Assembly (NCBI GenBank): GCA_030838885.1
Contig: JAUZEU010000486.1
Span: 1-23,837 of the forward strand
Source of the DNA: Bryobacterales bacterium
Lineage (GTDB): Bacteria; Acidobacteriota; Terriglobia; Bryobacterales; Bryobacteraceae
Reading direction: 5' to 3'
Length of the DNA stretch: 23,837 nt
Part shown: piece after piece, positions 15,805 through 23,400 of the stretch
Numbering within the stretch: the stretch's first letter is position 1
How the letters are laid out: every line of letters starts with the position of its first letter
The notes under the pieces: generated by a model
Told to the model about the DNA's origin: nothing
What the model saw: only the letters and a program-made list of their open reading frames with translations
The model's database searches: none
Translations under genes and position numbers: made by a program

Positions 15805-16836
15805 ATGCGCGTGGCTCTCTTAGTGGTTCTGCTTTGCTCCCTCGCTGCGGGTGCCTCGCAGGACGCCGCGGAACTGTCCGCCCAGGGGCAGGCGAAGGTG
15901 CAGGAGAAACAGTTCGGCGAAGCCGAAAGGCTCTGGAAGGAAGCCATTCGCCTTTCTCCACGGTACTTTCCGGCACTCTTCAATCTGGGCTATCTTTACT
16001 TCACGCAGCAAAAATTCTCGGATGCCGAACCCCTTCTGCGCGACGCTGCGCAAGTAACTCCGAATGACTTTAATTCACACTACGTTCTCGGTCTGGCGCT
16101 TACAAAGCTCGACAGGCGGGAGGAGGCGCTGCGTGCCTGGCGTGAGGCACTAACTCTGCAGCCGCGCAACCTGCGTTTGATTCAGGTCATGTCGGTCGAG
16201 TACTCGAAGGGGCGTTACTTTGGTGAAGCCGCCGCTCTCGCCAAACAGGCCCTCGATATCGACGGCACGGATCAGAACCTTTATTTTCTGGCTATCAAGG
16301 CTTTTCAGGATGCAGGCGACAACGAGTCTGCCGCCGACATCGCCCGGCGCGCCGCGCTGAAGTTCCCGCAATCCGCAAGGGCTAACTTCGAATACGGCTT
16401 CCAGTTACAGAATCAGGGAAAACTTCCGGAAGCACTGGACTACCTGAAACGGGCGATGAACGCAGACCCGTCTTATGAGGAACCCTTCTTCTTTTATGGA
16501 AGTCTCCTGCTCGATCAGGGGCAGGAGGAAGAGGCGATTCCTTACCTTCAAACCGCGCTTCGCAATCGCACAGACTACGTTCCGGCGAGAGTCGCATTGG
16601 CGCGGGCTTTGATGAGTCTGCGCAAATGGCAGGAAGCGATCGCTGAGTTGAACAAGACACTTGAGATGGATCCCAATCAGCCTCAGCCCCACCTCTTGCT
16701 GTCACAGATCTACTTCCGTCTAGGCGATGAAGCAAAGGCTAAGATCGAGCAACGCACATCGCTGCGACTCCGGCGCGAAAAACCCGCTCTTCTCGAAGGC
16801 GTCCAGTCGCGTCCGTTCCCCGAATCGAAACCCTGA
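15805..16836 (+). CDS. Secreted tetratricopeptide-repeat protein
   Basis: This is a 343-aa protein with a signal peptide (MRVALLVVLLCSLAAGASQ) and a helical solenoid of about eight TPR units over residues 25-330. Examples are YFPALFNLGYLYFTQQKFSDAE, FNSHYVLGLALTKLDRREEAL, ANFEYGFQLQNQGKLPEAL, EPFFFYGSLLLDQGQEEEA and PQPHLLLSQIYFRLGDEAKA, with the usual Gly-Tyr and Ala-x-Pro spacing. The ATG at 15805 is chosen because it directly follows the CRTAC1 stop (TAA 15801-15803) and gives a signal peptide; an in-frame start at 15769 would overlap CRTAC1 and bury it. The protein is likely a periplasmic scaffold working with the CRTAC1 protein (inference from 1-nt spacing and a recurrent pairing). Confidence 0.88.
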   Translation: MRVALLVVLLCSLAAGASQDAAELSAQGQAKVQEKQFGEAERLWKEAIRLSPRYFPALFNLGYLYFTQQKFSDAEPLLRDAAQVTPNDFNSHYVLGLALTKLDRREEALRAWREALTLQPRNLRLIQVMSVEYSKGRYFGEAAALAKQALDIDGTDQNLYFLAIKAFQDAGDNESAADIARRAALKFPQSARANFEYGFQLQNQGKLPEALDYLKRAMNADPSYEEPFFFYGSLLLDQGQEEEAIPYLQTALRNRTDYVPARVALARALMSLRKWQEAIAELNKTLEMDPNQPQPHLLLSQIYFRLGDEAKAKIEQRTSLRLRREKPALLEGVQSRPFPESKP

Positions 16837-16839
16837 GCG

Positions 16840-17169
16840 TAAACGCCGTAGCTTCTCCCTGCGCCTTCGTCCAGTCCTCGATCCGCGGTCCTTGTGATCC
16901 GCGAAAATTCAGCCACATTATCGGTGGCCAAAATTGCTCCTCGGCTCAACGCGATGCCGGCAATCAGGAGATCCATCGGTCCTATCATGATGCCCTGCTG
17001 CTCCAGACCCACTCGAATTCGCGCGGCATCCCGAGCAGCTACCCGATCAAATGTAAGCAACAATGCTCGGGACAGCGATTTCGGAAGGAAGCGCAGCAGT
17101 GAATCTGGAAGAAACCGGCTCTCGCCCCTTCAGACAATGAGTCAGGATGTTGGTATCCAGCAATGTCAT
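16840..17169 (-). pseudogene. vapC: Degenerate VapC-type PIN-domain toxin
   Basis: The ATG at 17169 begins MTLLDTNILTHCLKG, the PIN start with catalytic Asp5, and runs to SEIAVPSIVAY (residue 39), then hits a stop two codons later. The following sequence resumes in another frame with TFDRVAARDAARIRVGLEQQG, GPMDLLIAGIALSRGAILATDN and EFSRI, the second half of a PIN domain with its acidic residues. About 30 residues normally between these parts (including the YELE motif with a catalytic Glu) are absent, so an internal deletion of roughly 90 nt with frame loss near 17050 is inferred. A further frameshift near 16885 leads to GPRIEDWTKAQG, the usual VapC end. An intact VapC would be an RNase toxin; this copy is very likely inactive. 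It converges on the TPR gene. Confidence 0.75.
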
Positions 17170-17198
17170 TGCGCGGCGTCCCTGAGGGTAAACTGTGC

Positions 17199-17242
17199 GC
17201 TTGGGAGCGTCAATCTATCCGCTTGGGACCGTCAATCTAAAT
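17199..17242. repeat. 22-nt tandem duplication between vapB and vapC remnants
   Basis: Two adjacent 22-nt units, 17199-17220 and 17221-17242, agree at about 18 of 22 positions; both contain GCTTGGGA(G/C)CGTCAATCTA. The second unit covers the end and stop codon of the vapB remnant, so the duplication probably arose with or after decay of the locus. Confidence 0.7.
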
Positions 17243-17472
17243 CTAAAGGCTCCCGTACAGAATCGGATCCATAGCCCGTCCGAAGTTCCTCCTGCTCTGG
17301 AAAGTCCGGGAACGCCCCCACAGCCGCAACGACCGCAGGGGGCCAGGTGTTCCTCACCTTTTCGCTGACCTGTTCAGCAATCCACCTGCCCAGAGTTGCG
17401 CCTCCGTATTCGGCAGGCCTTGCGTGCCTTCGCCTCGATTTCATCTGCCAAATAGATTGTCACCTGTGCCAT
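17232..17472 (-). pseudogene. vapB: Frameshifted VapB-type antitoxin
   Basis: The ATG at 17472 encodes MAQVTIYLADEIEAKARKA, the N-terminal strand-helix of a ribbon-helix-helix antitoxin, then goes out of frame and stops. The adjacent frame from about 17412 continues AEYGGATLGRWIAEQVSEKV, then RNTWPPAVVAAVGAFPDFPE, ending REPLDLD. Removing one C near 17413 restores a single product of about 80 aa (KAAEYGGATLGRW). VapB normally binds and neutralises VapC and represses its own promoter; here both members are damaged. The gap of 62 nt to the vapC remnant contains a 22-nt duplication. A sequencing error could explain this one indel, but the vapC lesions favour real decay. Confidence 0.75.
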
Positions 17473-17497
17473 ACATATACGTTATAAGTTACAACCA

Positions 17498-17517
17498 GCA
17501 CGCGCTTATCAGCGTGC
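17498..17517. promoter_or_regulatory. Palindrome upstream of vapB remnant, possible old operator
   Basis: GCACGC (17498-17503) and GCGTGC (17512-17517) are 6-bp inverted arms around an 8-nt spacer. They lie 26-45 nt upstream of the vapB ATG, next to an AT-rich GTTATAAGTTAC patch. VapB-type antitoxins bind such palindromes, but nothing here proves it. Confidence 0.35.
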
Positions 17518-17934
17518 ATCCCCCTTCATCCTCTTCATCAGCGTTTTAATCCCGCCTGCCGGACCTCCAGCCCCGTTTCATCCCCCTTTTCGGAGCCGCC
17601 AGCGGGCGTTCACACGGCTGTCAAATAAATCGAACCCTCAGTAACCTGAACAAAACACGGCCCGGATGTCTCCACTCCCTATTTCAAAATCCCTGTTCCT
17701 CAACCGCCCCATGCTCATAATGAAGTCGAAAATGCTGCCCGAACTCCCTCTCCCCGACACATCGCCAAAGTCCCGCATCAACACCCGTAATCCAGGATCT
17801 ACCGACAACCCCCGCATGGTCACGCAAAACAACCGAACCAGACAGCCGCTCCGCGCCAGCCGACTCGCACCCACTGTCTTTGCCCTCACTACCTTGGCCA
17901 AAACCGCCGGTTTTCACACCAAACAAAAAAATAC

Positions 17935-18010
17935 GGGGGCGAACCCAATGCACCCCACCCAAATCATTGAAAACACACAACTCGAGCCCCCACAAATTGG
18001 GTTCGCCCCC
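17935..18010. repeat. Perfect 15-bp inverted repeat with 46-nt loop
   Basis: GGGGGCGAACCCAAT (17935-17949) and its exact reverse complement ATTGGGTTCGCCCCC (17996-18010) could fold into a strong hairpin on either strand. The loop contains an A-rich run. The word CGAACCCAAT recurs just downstream. Confidence 0.85.
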
Positions 18011-18016
18011 CTCACC

Positions 18017-18037
18017 CGAACCCAATGCGAACCCAAT
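18017..18037. repeat. Direct repeat of CGAACCCAAT
   Basis: CGAACCCAAT occurs twice, at 18017-18026 and 18028-18037, separated by one base. The same 10-mer forms the core of the left arm of the nearby inverted repeat (17940-17949) and its complement the right arm, giving four copies in about 100 nt. Confidence 0.75.
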
Positions 18038-18244
18038 CTGGCCCCAGCCCCGCATCCTCTGGCCTGTCCTGTGCTCGTTCCTTCGCACGCAACAGACGCA
18101 CGAACCCATGCGCGACGCAGCCGCGATCATCTGCTCAAAATCAGACTCGCGCCGGCACCGGCCTGAAGCGGCGCGTCATAGACGCACTCTGTTGCACAAG
18201 CGTTACCGGAACGTGTTAGAGTGAACTCCAAAGCGAGGGTGTCC

Positions 18245-21200
18245 ATGACGGCGCGCGCAACTAAATGCAACCTCTTTTTCAGCATAATTCTGTGTCCGGC
18301 CACACTCCTCGTGGCGAGCGACGCCACTGATCGCGCCCACAAATTTGAAGACGGGGGCGATTCCGCCTCTGCCCGTGATGTCTATACCCAGGCGCTGAAA
18401 ATCACCCCGAATGACGGTGAGCTTTGCACCGCTTACGCCGAATTCCTCGAGCGTTATCATGATTCCTCCGCTCGCACGGAATACCGCAAAGCCGTCTCTC
18501 TATGGAAGCAAAACAGTAAGCCGGGCGAAGCCAGAACTGCCGCGCGTCGCGCCGTGGTTCTCGACCTCATTGCCGGCGACCGTAAAGCCGCCGAGACTGA
18601 TCTTGCCGAGTACCACGCCCTCGGCGGCACTGACATTCAGTTGCCAACCGGCCCGCTGCAGTCGGAGAAGCGCCAGACCATCCAGATCCCAGGCCCGCTC
18701 CGGTCCTTTGCACGAATGGCCGCCATCTCCGCCGACTCCGCGCCGGAAGACGTGCTGCCCGCGCTCGCCCGCAACGTCGTTACCAACGGCTTCCAGGCCT
18801 CCCGCAGCAATGAGGAACTCGAAGAAACCGAGTACCTCAAGCTCGTCCATCGCTACCTTTCTCAGGCGCGGGAGCTTGATAAGCTAACAGGCCCCGATAA
18901 AGTCCTCAAAATCGCCAGCTGCGAATCAACCCAGACAAACGACCTGCTCCGCATCCTTGGCTTCCGCATGCGCGGCGGTTGCGGTAGTGAAGTCGTGCTG
19001 GAAACCGTCAACGCCCCCCGCGCTTTCCTCGCCACCGATTCCGGCTTTCCCCTTGCGCAGTTGGAGCAGGCGCTGCGCACCGAAAAGCCCTTCAGTTACG
19101 ATTTCCATCCCACGGAAGTCCCTGTCCTCTATAACGCCGACTATTGGACCAGCGCCAGAGAAAAGGCCCAGGGCGACTTCATAGATGCCTTTCTCACCGA
19201 TCCCGGCCTCTGCCGCTTCTATCTCGGCATGTCCAAACTCGACCCCGAAACGGCCGAGGAAATGAAGCGCGCCAGTACCCCCGTCCGGCTCCGGGCCTTC
19301 GCCAGCGTTCTCGACTTCTTTGGTGGGAACTTTCAGATCCGTAACGGCAAAGCCGTTCTGCCGGGTGGGGCGAAGGCTGCCACCGGATGGGCGGAACTTA
19401 CCGGAGCCTCTCCCGACAAAGGTCCTGAATTTTTCGAGAAGCTGATGACTAAGGATGACGGCTGGCTTGCCAGTCTCTATGACGCGCTGGCCCGCATCCA
19501 CGGCCCTCTGCAGGAATACCTCACCGAGCCCGCGCGCATGAAGCGCTTTTATGCGGCGGTGCGTGGCAGGATCACCACCCCTGGCCCGGCCCGCCCTGTC
19601 TTCCGGTCCAACGCGGATATGATGCTGCTCACCACCCGCCTGCAGATTGACCCGGATGGCAAGCCCCACATCCCCGGCAGTCTGGAAGTGTGGCGCGGCC
19701 TGTTCGCGCGCAATCCGCATGGCCGTTACGACGCGAAACTCAGCAAAGCCTCCGCCGCGTGGAAAGATCCGGATGACGTGCTCGAAGCCCTCTTCGCCCT
19801 GAGCCGCAAGCCCGTCGATAATGAGCCGCTCAAGATTTTCATGGCGCTCACCGATATTGATCGCGGTCGCGCCCAGCCTCTCGCGGCCGATACTGTGGAC
19901 CGGCTCGTCAAGGGTTGGACCACCTTTGGCGCCCAGTACACCATCTTCAGCGAAGCGCCGTCTCTCACCGACAAAACGGTCCTTGCCTGGCTTGATGCGG
20001 CTGAGACCACGGATAAGATGCGGGACGCGCGTCTTCGTCAGGAATCCATTGGTATGCTGCAGGGCCTCACAGGCATGTGGCAGATCTTTTGTCGGCAGGG
20101 CAGCGTTTCCATCTCGAAGGCGGATGAAGCCCTCGCCGGCCTGGTCACACCCTTCCTGAACATTAAGAACAATCGCGAATTGTTCGACGCCGGACGTCAG
20201 GGACTCACGCTGCTGGTGAAGACCTCCGGTGCGAACGCCGGCTCCGTGCAGGACAGGGTTCTCGGCCTGCTCGCCGGTGGCGCGCACCTCGACGAGTCCG
20301 AAAGCCGCGCAACCATCGTGCAGGAGGAACAGCACATCTTCGAATCTCAGAAGCTCTTGCCTGCCGACCTCATCTTCGAACTGGCTGACAATTTGGAAGC
20401 TGTTGCGAAAGGCGAAAAGCTCAACGCACAGCTCGCCACCCGCATGGCCGCGCGCGTCGCCGACATTCAGCTCCCGCGTAACGCCATGACCGGAGCCGAA
20501 AAGAACGCCATGGCGTTCGGCTACTACGTTGACAGGCATATCGACGATGAACGCAAGCTGAACTTCCGGGCACTCATTGATAAGGCGTCCAAAGATAAGG
20601 ATCCCGAAAAGCTCAAAGACATCCGCGGCCTGCTGGCGCCTACCCTGCGCGACACCATCGTCGGTTATAACTACATCCACTACGCGCCTCCGGGAGCGCA
20701 GATCCTGATGACGAACCCGTTGTTCGTCCGCGGCCATGACTTCATTGGGATGCAGGGTGCCAACCGAAGCTGGCGCGTGACCGAGATGTATGGCAGCGGC
20801 TGGCCCTCCAATGCCGGCGGCCGGCTCGTCGGCTCGCTCGCCGGTCTCGCTTACGCGCTCGCGGAAGCGGAACAGAACTTCCTGGTCCCCACCCAGACTC
20901 AGGCCCTCATCTGGGGCGATCTGGTGCCGCAGATGATCCTTTCCGCTAAGGCGCCGCGCTTTTGGGCTGTGAAACCCGTCCAGATGCACTGGGTCGGCAT
21001 GAATATGCGCTTCGCGGAAGACCAGGTGGCAGAGGCTGCCGTCGATCCCGCCGCCCGGGGCGATGTTTTCGGAGCTATTGACAACGCCGCCAGCCCGTGG
21101 CGCGCAGCCATGGTCCGCCGAGCCATTACCAACGGAGAAGTCCGCGCCGCCATCGATTACCTGACTCCCTCGGAGTTATACTCAGTCGCCCGCACTCTCG

Positions 21201-21631
21201 CCGGCAAGGCCGGCCAGAACAGCCCGGCAGCGCGCGAAATCGCCCATATCCGGTCCATCGCCGCGGAAGACGTCAGCCCGAAGGAGATTTCGCGTGCCTG
21301 GGGCACGCCCAAGCCGACCCTTGCGAACTCCTACCGTTCGGAACTTCTCAACATCAAAACCTTCCCTACCTTGATGGGCTACTCCAGCCGCATTATGGCC
21401 GAAAGTTGGGAATCCAATTTGCTTTATTGGGCCGAAGTGGGCGATGAAATTGGTGTCAAACCAGCGCAGATGAACGTTCTTGTTCCGGACTGGACCCAGA
21501 AAGTAGTCGAAAGAATCTTCGCGTCGCATCTGGAAGATTGGCCGGCGCTCCTCAAGAGTTTGCGCTCGGTAGGCGATGACATTCGTACACAGAGCACCAA
21601 AGCGATCACCATTAAAGCAGGTACGGAGTAG
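18245..21631 (+). CDS. Large secreted protein of unknown function (1128 aa)
   Basis: I do not recognise this family. The first ~25 residues form a signal peptide (CNLFFSIILCPATLLVASDA). Residues about 28-125 look TPR-like (AHKFEDGGDSASARDVYTQA, DGELCTAYAEFLERYHDSS, EARTAARRAVVLDLIAGDRKAA). The remaining ~1000 residues seem mostly helical with blocks such as PVLYNADYWTSAREKAQGDF, HYAPPGAQILMTNPLFVRG, EMYGSGWPSNAGGRL and PKEISRAWGTPKPTLANSYR, which look like conserved loops, but no known catalytic motif. The ATG at 18245 is preferred to an in-frame GTG at 18221 because GAGGG lies about 7 nt upstream and it gives a normal signal peptide. The VWFA gene starts 7 nt after the stop, so the products probably work together outside the cytoplasm. 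A long open frame exists on the opposite strand but is a codon-bias shadow. Confidence 0.88.
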   Translation: MTARATKCNLFFSIILCPATLLVASDATDRAHKFEDGGDSASARDVYTQALKITPNDGELCTAYAEFLERYHDSSARTEYRKAVSLWKQNSKPGEARTAARRAVVLDLIAGDRKAAETDLAEYHALGGTDIQLPTGPLQSEKRQTIQIPGPLRSFARMAAISADSAPEDVLPALARNVVTNGFQASRSNEELEETEYLKLVHRYLSQARELDKLTGPDKVLKIASCESTQTNDLLRILGFRMRGGCGSEVVLETVNAPRAFLATDSGFPLAQLEQALRTEKPFSYDFHPTEVPVLYNADYWTSAREKAQGDFIDAFLTDPGLCRFYLGMSKLDPETAEEMKRASTPVRLRAFASVLDFFGGNFQIRNGKAVLPGGAKAATGWAELTGASPDKGPEFFEKLMTKDDGWLASLYDALARIHGPLQEYLTEPARMKRFYAAVRGRITTPGPARPVFRSNADMMLLTTRLQIDPDGKPHIPGSLEVWRGLFARNPHGRYDAKLSKASAAWKDPDDVLEALFALSRKPVDNEPLKIFMALTDIDRGRAQPLAADTVDRLVKGWTTFGAQYTIFSEAPSLTDKTVLAWLDAAETTDKMRDARLRQESIGMLQGLTGMWQIFCRQGSVSISKADEALAGLVTPFLNIKNNRELFDAGRQGLTLLVKTSGANAGSVQDRVLGLLAGGAHLDESESRATIVQEEQHIFESQKLLPADLIFELADNLEAVAKGEKLNAQLATRMAARVADIQLPRNAMTGAEKNAMAFGYYVDRHIDDERKLNFRALIDKASKDKDPEKLKDIRGLLAPTLRDTIVGYNYIHYAPPGAQILMTNPLFVRGHDFIGMQGANRSWRVTEMYGSGWPSNAGGRLVGSLAGLAYALAEAEQNFLVPTQTQALIWGDLVPQMILSAKAPRFWAVKPVQMHWVGMNMRFAEDQVAEAAVDPAARGDVFGAIDNAASPWRAAMVRRAITNGEVRAAIDYLTPSELYSVARTLAGKAGQNSPAAREIAHIRSIAAEDVSPKEISRAWGTPKPTLANSYRSELLNIKTFPTLMGYSSRIMAESWESNLLYWAEVGDEIGVKPAQMNVLVPDWTQKVVERIFASHLEDWPALLKSLRSVGDDIRTQSTKAITIKAGTE

Positions 21632-21638
21632 CTAACGG

Positions 21639-22631
21639 ATGAACTGGAAAACGATGGTACTGGCGGTCTCTGCGGGCACCGGTGTCTGGCTGTTCGCGCA
21701 GGAACTCCCCACCCCGGTCTTCAAGACCAAGGTGGACCTGGTGGTCCTCAGCTTTACCGTCACTGACAACAAGGGGAAGTATGTCAACGGCTTGAAGCCG
21801 TCCGATTTCAAAATTCTCGAAGACGGCATCCCCCAAAAGCTCGCCACCTTTGCTGAGGGCAGCAAGCCTCCGCAGCAAATTCTGGCGGATGGCACCATGC
21901 GGCCACTGTTGCCCGGCTCGCCGGAAGCGCAGAAGATCGGGGAAGCCCGCACCGGCGGCGAAGCTTTCGTTGGCACTAATGTCTTCGTTCTCTTTGATAC
22001 CAGCAATTTCATGTACCGGGGCTTCGTCTACGCGGAAGACGCTATCGCGGATTTCGTGCGCGGCCTCGATAAAGCCGACTCAGTTGCCGTTTACACCTTC
22101 AGCCGCAACCTGTCACGTGCTGCATCACTCACCGGTGACCGTAACAACGCGATTATGGGTCTGCGCAAAGCCGTCGCGGGGGATGACACAGCGCTCTACA
22201 ATGGCCTCCTGCTGACGCTCCGCGACGCCGCCAAGGTTCCCGGCCGCAAGGTCGTTATCGTGTTCTCCAACGGCCCTGACAACGCAAGCATGGTGGCTCC
22301 GGACGACGTCCGCGCCGTCGCGGAAGACGAAGGCATCCCCATCTACGTCATTTCCACGAACGACGTGAATAAAGACCCCATCTCCAGCAGCGTCTTCCGC
22401 CGCCTCGCCACCCGCACCGGTGGTAAAGCCTACTGGGCCAAGACCTGGCAGAAGCAGGTGGAGGCCTTCGATCAGATCCGCGAAGACCTCGGAAACTCCT
22501 ACTTCATCACCTACTACCCGGCTCCGAATCCGAACGAAGGCTTCCGCAAAATTGCCATCCAGATCCCGAGCGATACAGGCAAGCATTACCGGGTTCAGTC
22601 CCGGCCAGGCTATCGGCCCAGGTCTTTTTAA
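21639..22631 (+). CDS. VWFA-related protein of the acidobacterial type
   Basis: This is a 330-aa exported protein. A signal peptide (about 1-20) is followed by the family's N-terminal strand region TKVDLVVLSFTVTDNKGKYVNGLKPSDFKILEDG (30-63) and a von Willebrand factor A domain (about 113-290). The metal-ion-dependent adhesion site reads FDTSNF (119-124), so D120 and S122 are kept but the second Ser of DxSxS is Phe124. Thr184 (GDDTALYNG) and Asp214 (FSNGPDN) are the other likely ligands. The end, DLGNSYFITYYPAPNPNEGFRKIAIQI with YRVQSRPGY, is the diagnostic C-terminus of VWFA-related acidobacterial proteins. The ATG at 21639 follows GGAG by about 10 nt. It probably mediates metal-dependent protein binding with the 1128-aa partner encoded 7 nt upstream. 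It converges with the methyltransferase gene with a 10-nt gap. Confidence 0.92.
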   Translation: MNWKTMVLAVSAGTGVWLFAQELPTPVFKTKVDLVVLSFTVTDNKGKYVNGLKPSDFKILEDGIPQKLATFAEGSKPPQQILADGTMRPLLPGSPEAQKIGEARTGGEAFVGTNVFVLFDTSNFMYRGFVYAEDAIADFVRGLDKADSVAVYTFSRNLSRAASLTGDRNNAIMGLRKAVAGDDTALYNGLLLTLRDAAKVPGRKVVIVFSNGPDNASMVAPDDVRAVAEDEGIPIYVISTNDVNKDPISSSVFRRLATRTGGKAYWAKTWQKQVEAFDQIREDLGNSYFITYYPAPNPNEGFRKIAIQIPSDTGKHYRVQSRPGYRPRSF

Positions 22632-22641
22632 CAGGGTCTTG

Positions 22642-23397
22642 TTAATCGGGTGTAAACAGATTGCGGGTGCCGCAGCTGTTGCACTTGTACCAGCGACCCT
22701 GCACAACGAGTAACTCGGCCGGACAGCCGCTGCCGCAATGGACGCAGACATTGCTCCACGCCTGCGTATCGATAGGCTCCGCAATACTGCCGAAGTAGAA
22801 CGCCCAGCCATAGACGCTGAGCCGCGACCCGAATATCTGGTCCGCTACCCGCGCTGCGTAAGAGTGCCAGAGGATCACCCTCTGGTCGCCGTTCGCAAAC
22901 AGCCACATCCGGCGCGGCGGACGGGGCCGGAAGTGATGCCGTCCCAGATAGAGAAACGACGCATGGAGCGTCCGGGTGGCGACGTGTTTCAGTCGCGTGG
23001 CCTCGCTGATTCGCCAGGCGAGGGCGGCCGGGTCGCGGAACGGATTGACGTGGCCGCCGCCATGATAGATCCACCGGTACAGCCGGTCTGAGAAGGTGGA
23101 CGCATCCGGCACCGAGACGTAGAGGCTGCCGCCCCGCCCGATGACACGGCCGATCTCCACGAGCACGGGGCCGAGCGCGTCCATGTGCTCCAGCGAGTGA
23201 TTGGAGATAACGGCGTCGAAGCTGGTGTCAGGGAAGGGAAGCCGGGCCGCGTCCGCCTGGACCCCGACGGATGGACGTTCCCGGTCCAACCGCACCACAC
23301 GCAGCTCGGGATAGGCGCTCACCGGAAAGCTCCCGTCCCGGCAGCCGAGATCCAGCACCCGCGAACCGGGTGGCAAGCTTCGAAGGATCTCGTCCAT
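22642..23397 (-). CDS. Class I SAM-dependent methyltransferase with C-terminal zinc ribbon
   Basis: This is a 251-aa cytoplasmic protein. The Methyltransf_11-type fold shows motif I RVLDLGCRDGSF (13-24), an acidic residue after strand 2 (VVRLDRE), DAARLPFPDTSFDAVISNHSLEHM (49-72, motifs II/III) and GRGGSLYVSVPD (87-98). The C-terminal 35 residues add a zinc ribbon, C218-x2-C221 with C225 (CVHCGSGC) and C239-x2-C242 (CNSCG), perhaps for substrate binding. The N-terminus is short, with motif I starting at residue 13. The ATG at 23397 lies only 3 nt after the stop of the upstream CBM9-like gene, in the same frame. There is no clear ribosome-binding site, so translational coupling is likely. The substrate is unknown; glycan, lipid or quinone methylation are all possible. 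Confidence 0.87.
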   Translation of the reverse strand: MDEILRSLPPGSRVLDLGCRDGSFPVSAYPELRVVRLDRERPSVGVQADAARLPFPDTSFDAVISNHSLEHMDALGPVLVEIGRVIGRGGSLYVSVPDASTFSDRLYRWIYHGGGHVNPFRDPAALAWRISEATRLKHVATRTLHASFLYLGRHHFRPRPPRRMWLFANGDQRVILWHSYAARVADQIFGSRLSVYGWAFYFGSIAEPIDTQAWSNVCVHCGSGCPAELLVVQGRWYKCNSCGTRNLFTPD

Positions 23398-23400
23398 TCG

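Larger units (their letters stand above)
17520..18220. other. Long C-rich intergenic region with repeat elements, no convincing gene
   Basis: Frames here (for example 17666-18166 plus and 17684-18130 minus) have odd composition with many Pro, Thr, Asn and Arg or Gly/Cys runs, no ribosome-binding sites and no domain likeness. By hand count 17701-18060 has about 150 C but only about 57 G on the plus strand, unlike all neighbouring genes. The region holds an inverted repeat and direct repeats described separately. It may be a dispersed non-coding element or a structured RNA source. A weak promoter-like pair, TTGCAC (18192) and TAGAGT (18217) with an over-long 19-nt spacer, lies before the next gene. 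Confidence 0.6.

Noticed and set aside
17666..18166. Plus-strand frame of 166 aa in the C-rich intergenic region
   Set aside because: Composition (Pro, Thr, Asn, Arg) mirrors the C-skew, it runs straight through the inverted repeat, and it has no RBS. More likely non-coding.
18926..20989. A 687-aa open frame on the minus strand opposite the 1128-aa gene
   Set aside because: It lies wholly inside a convincing plus-strand gene with signal peptide and RBS; long antisense frames are expected from GC-rich codon bias. Its sequence shows no domain or signal.
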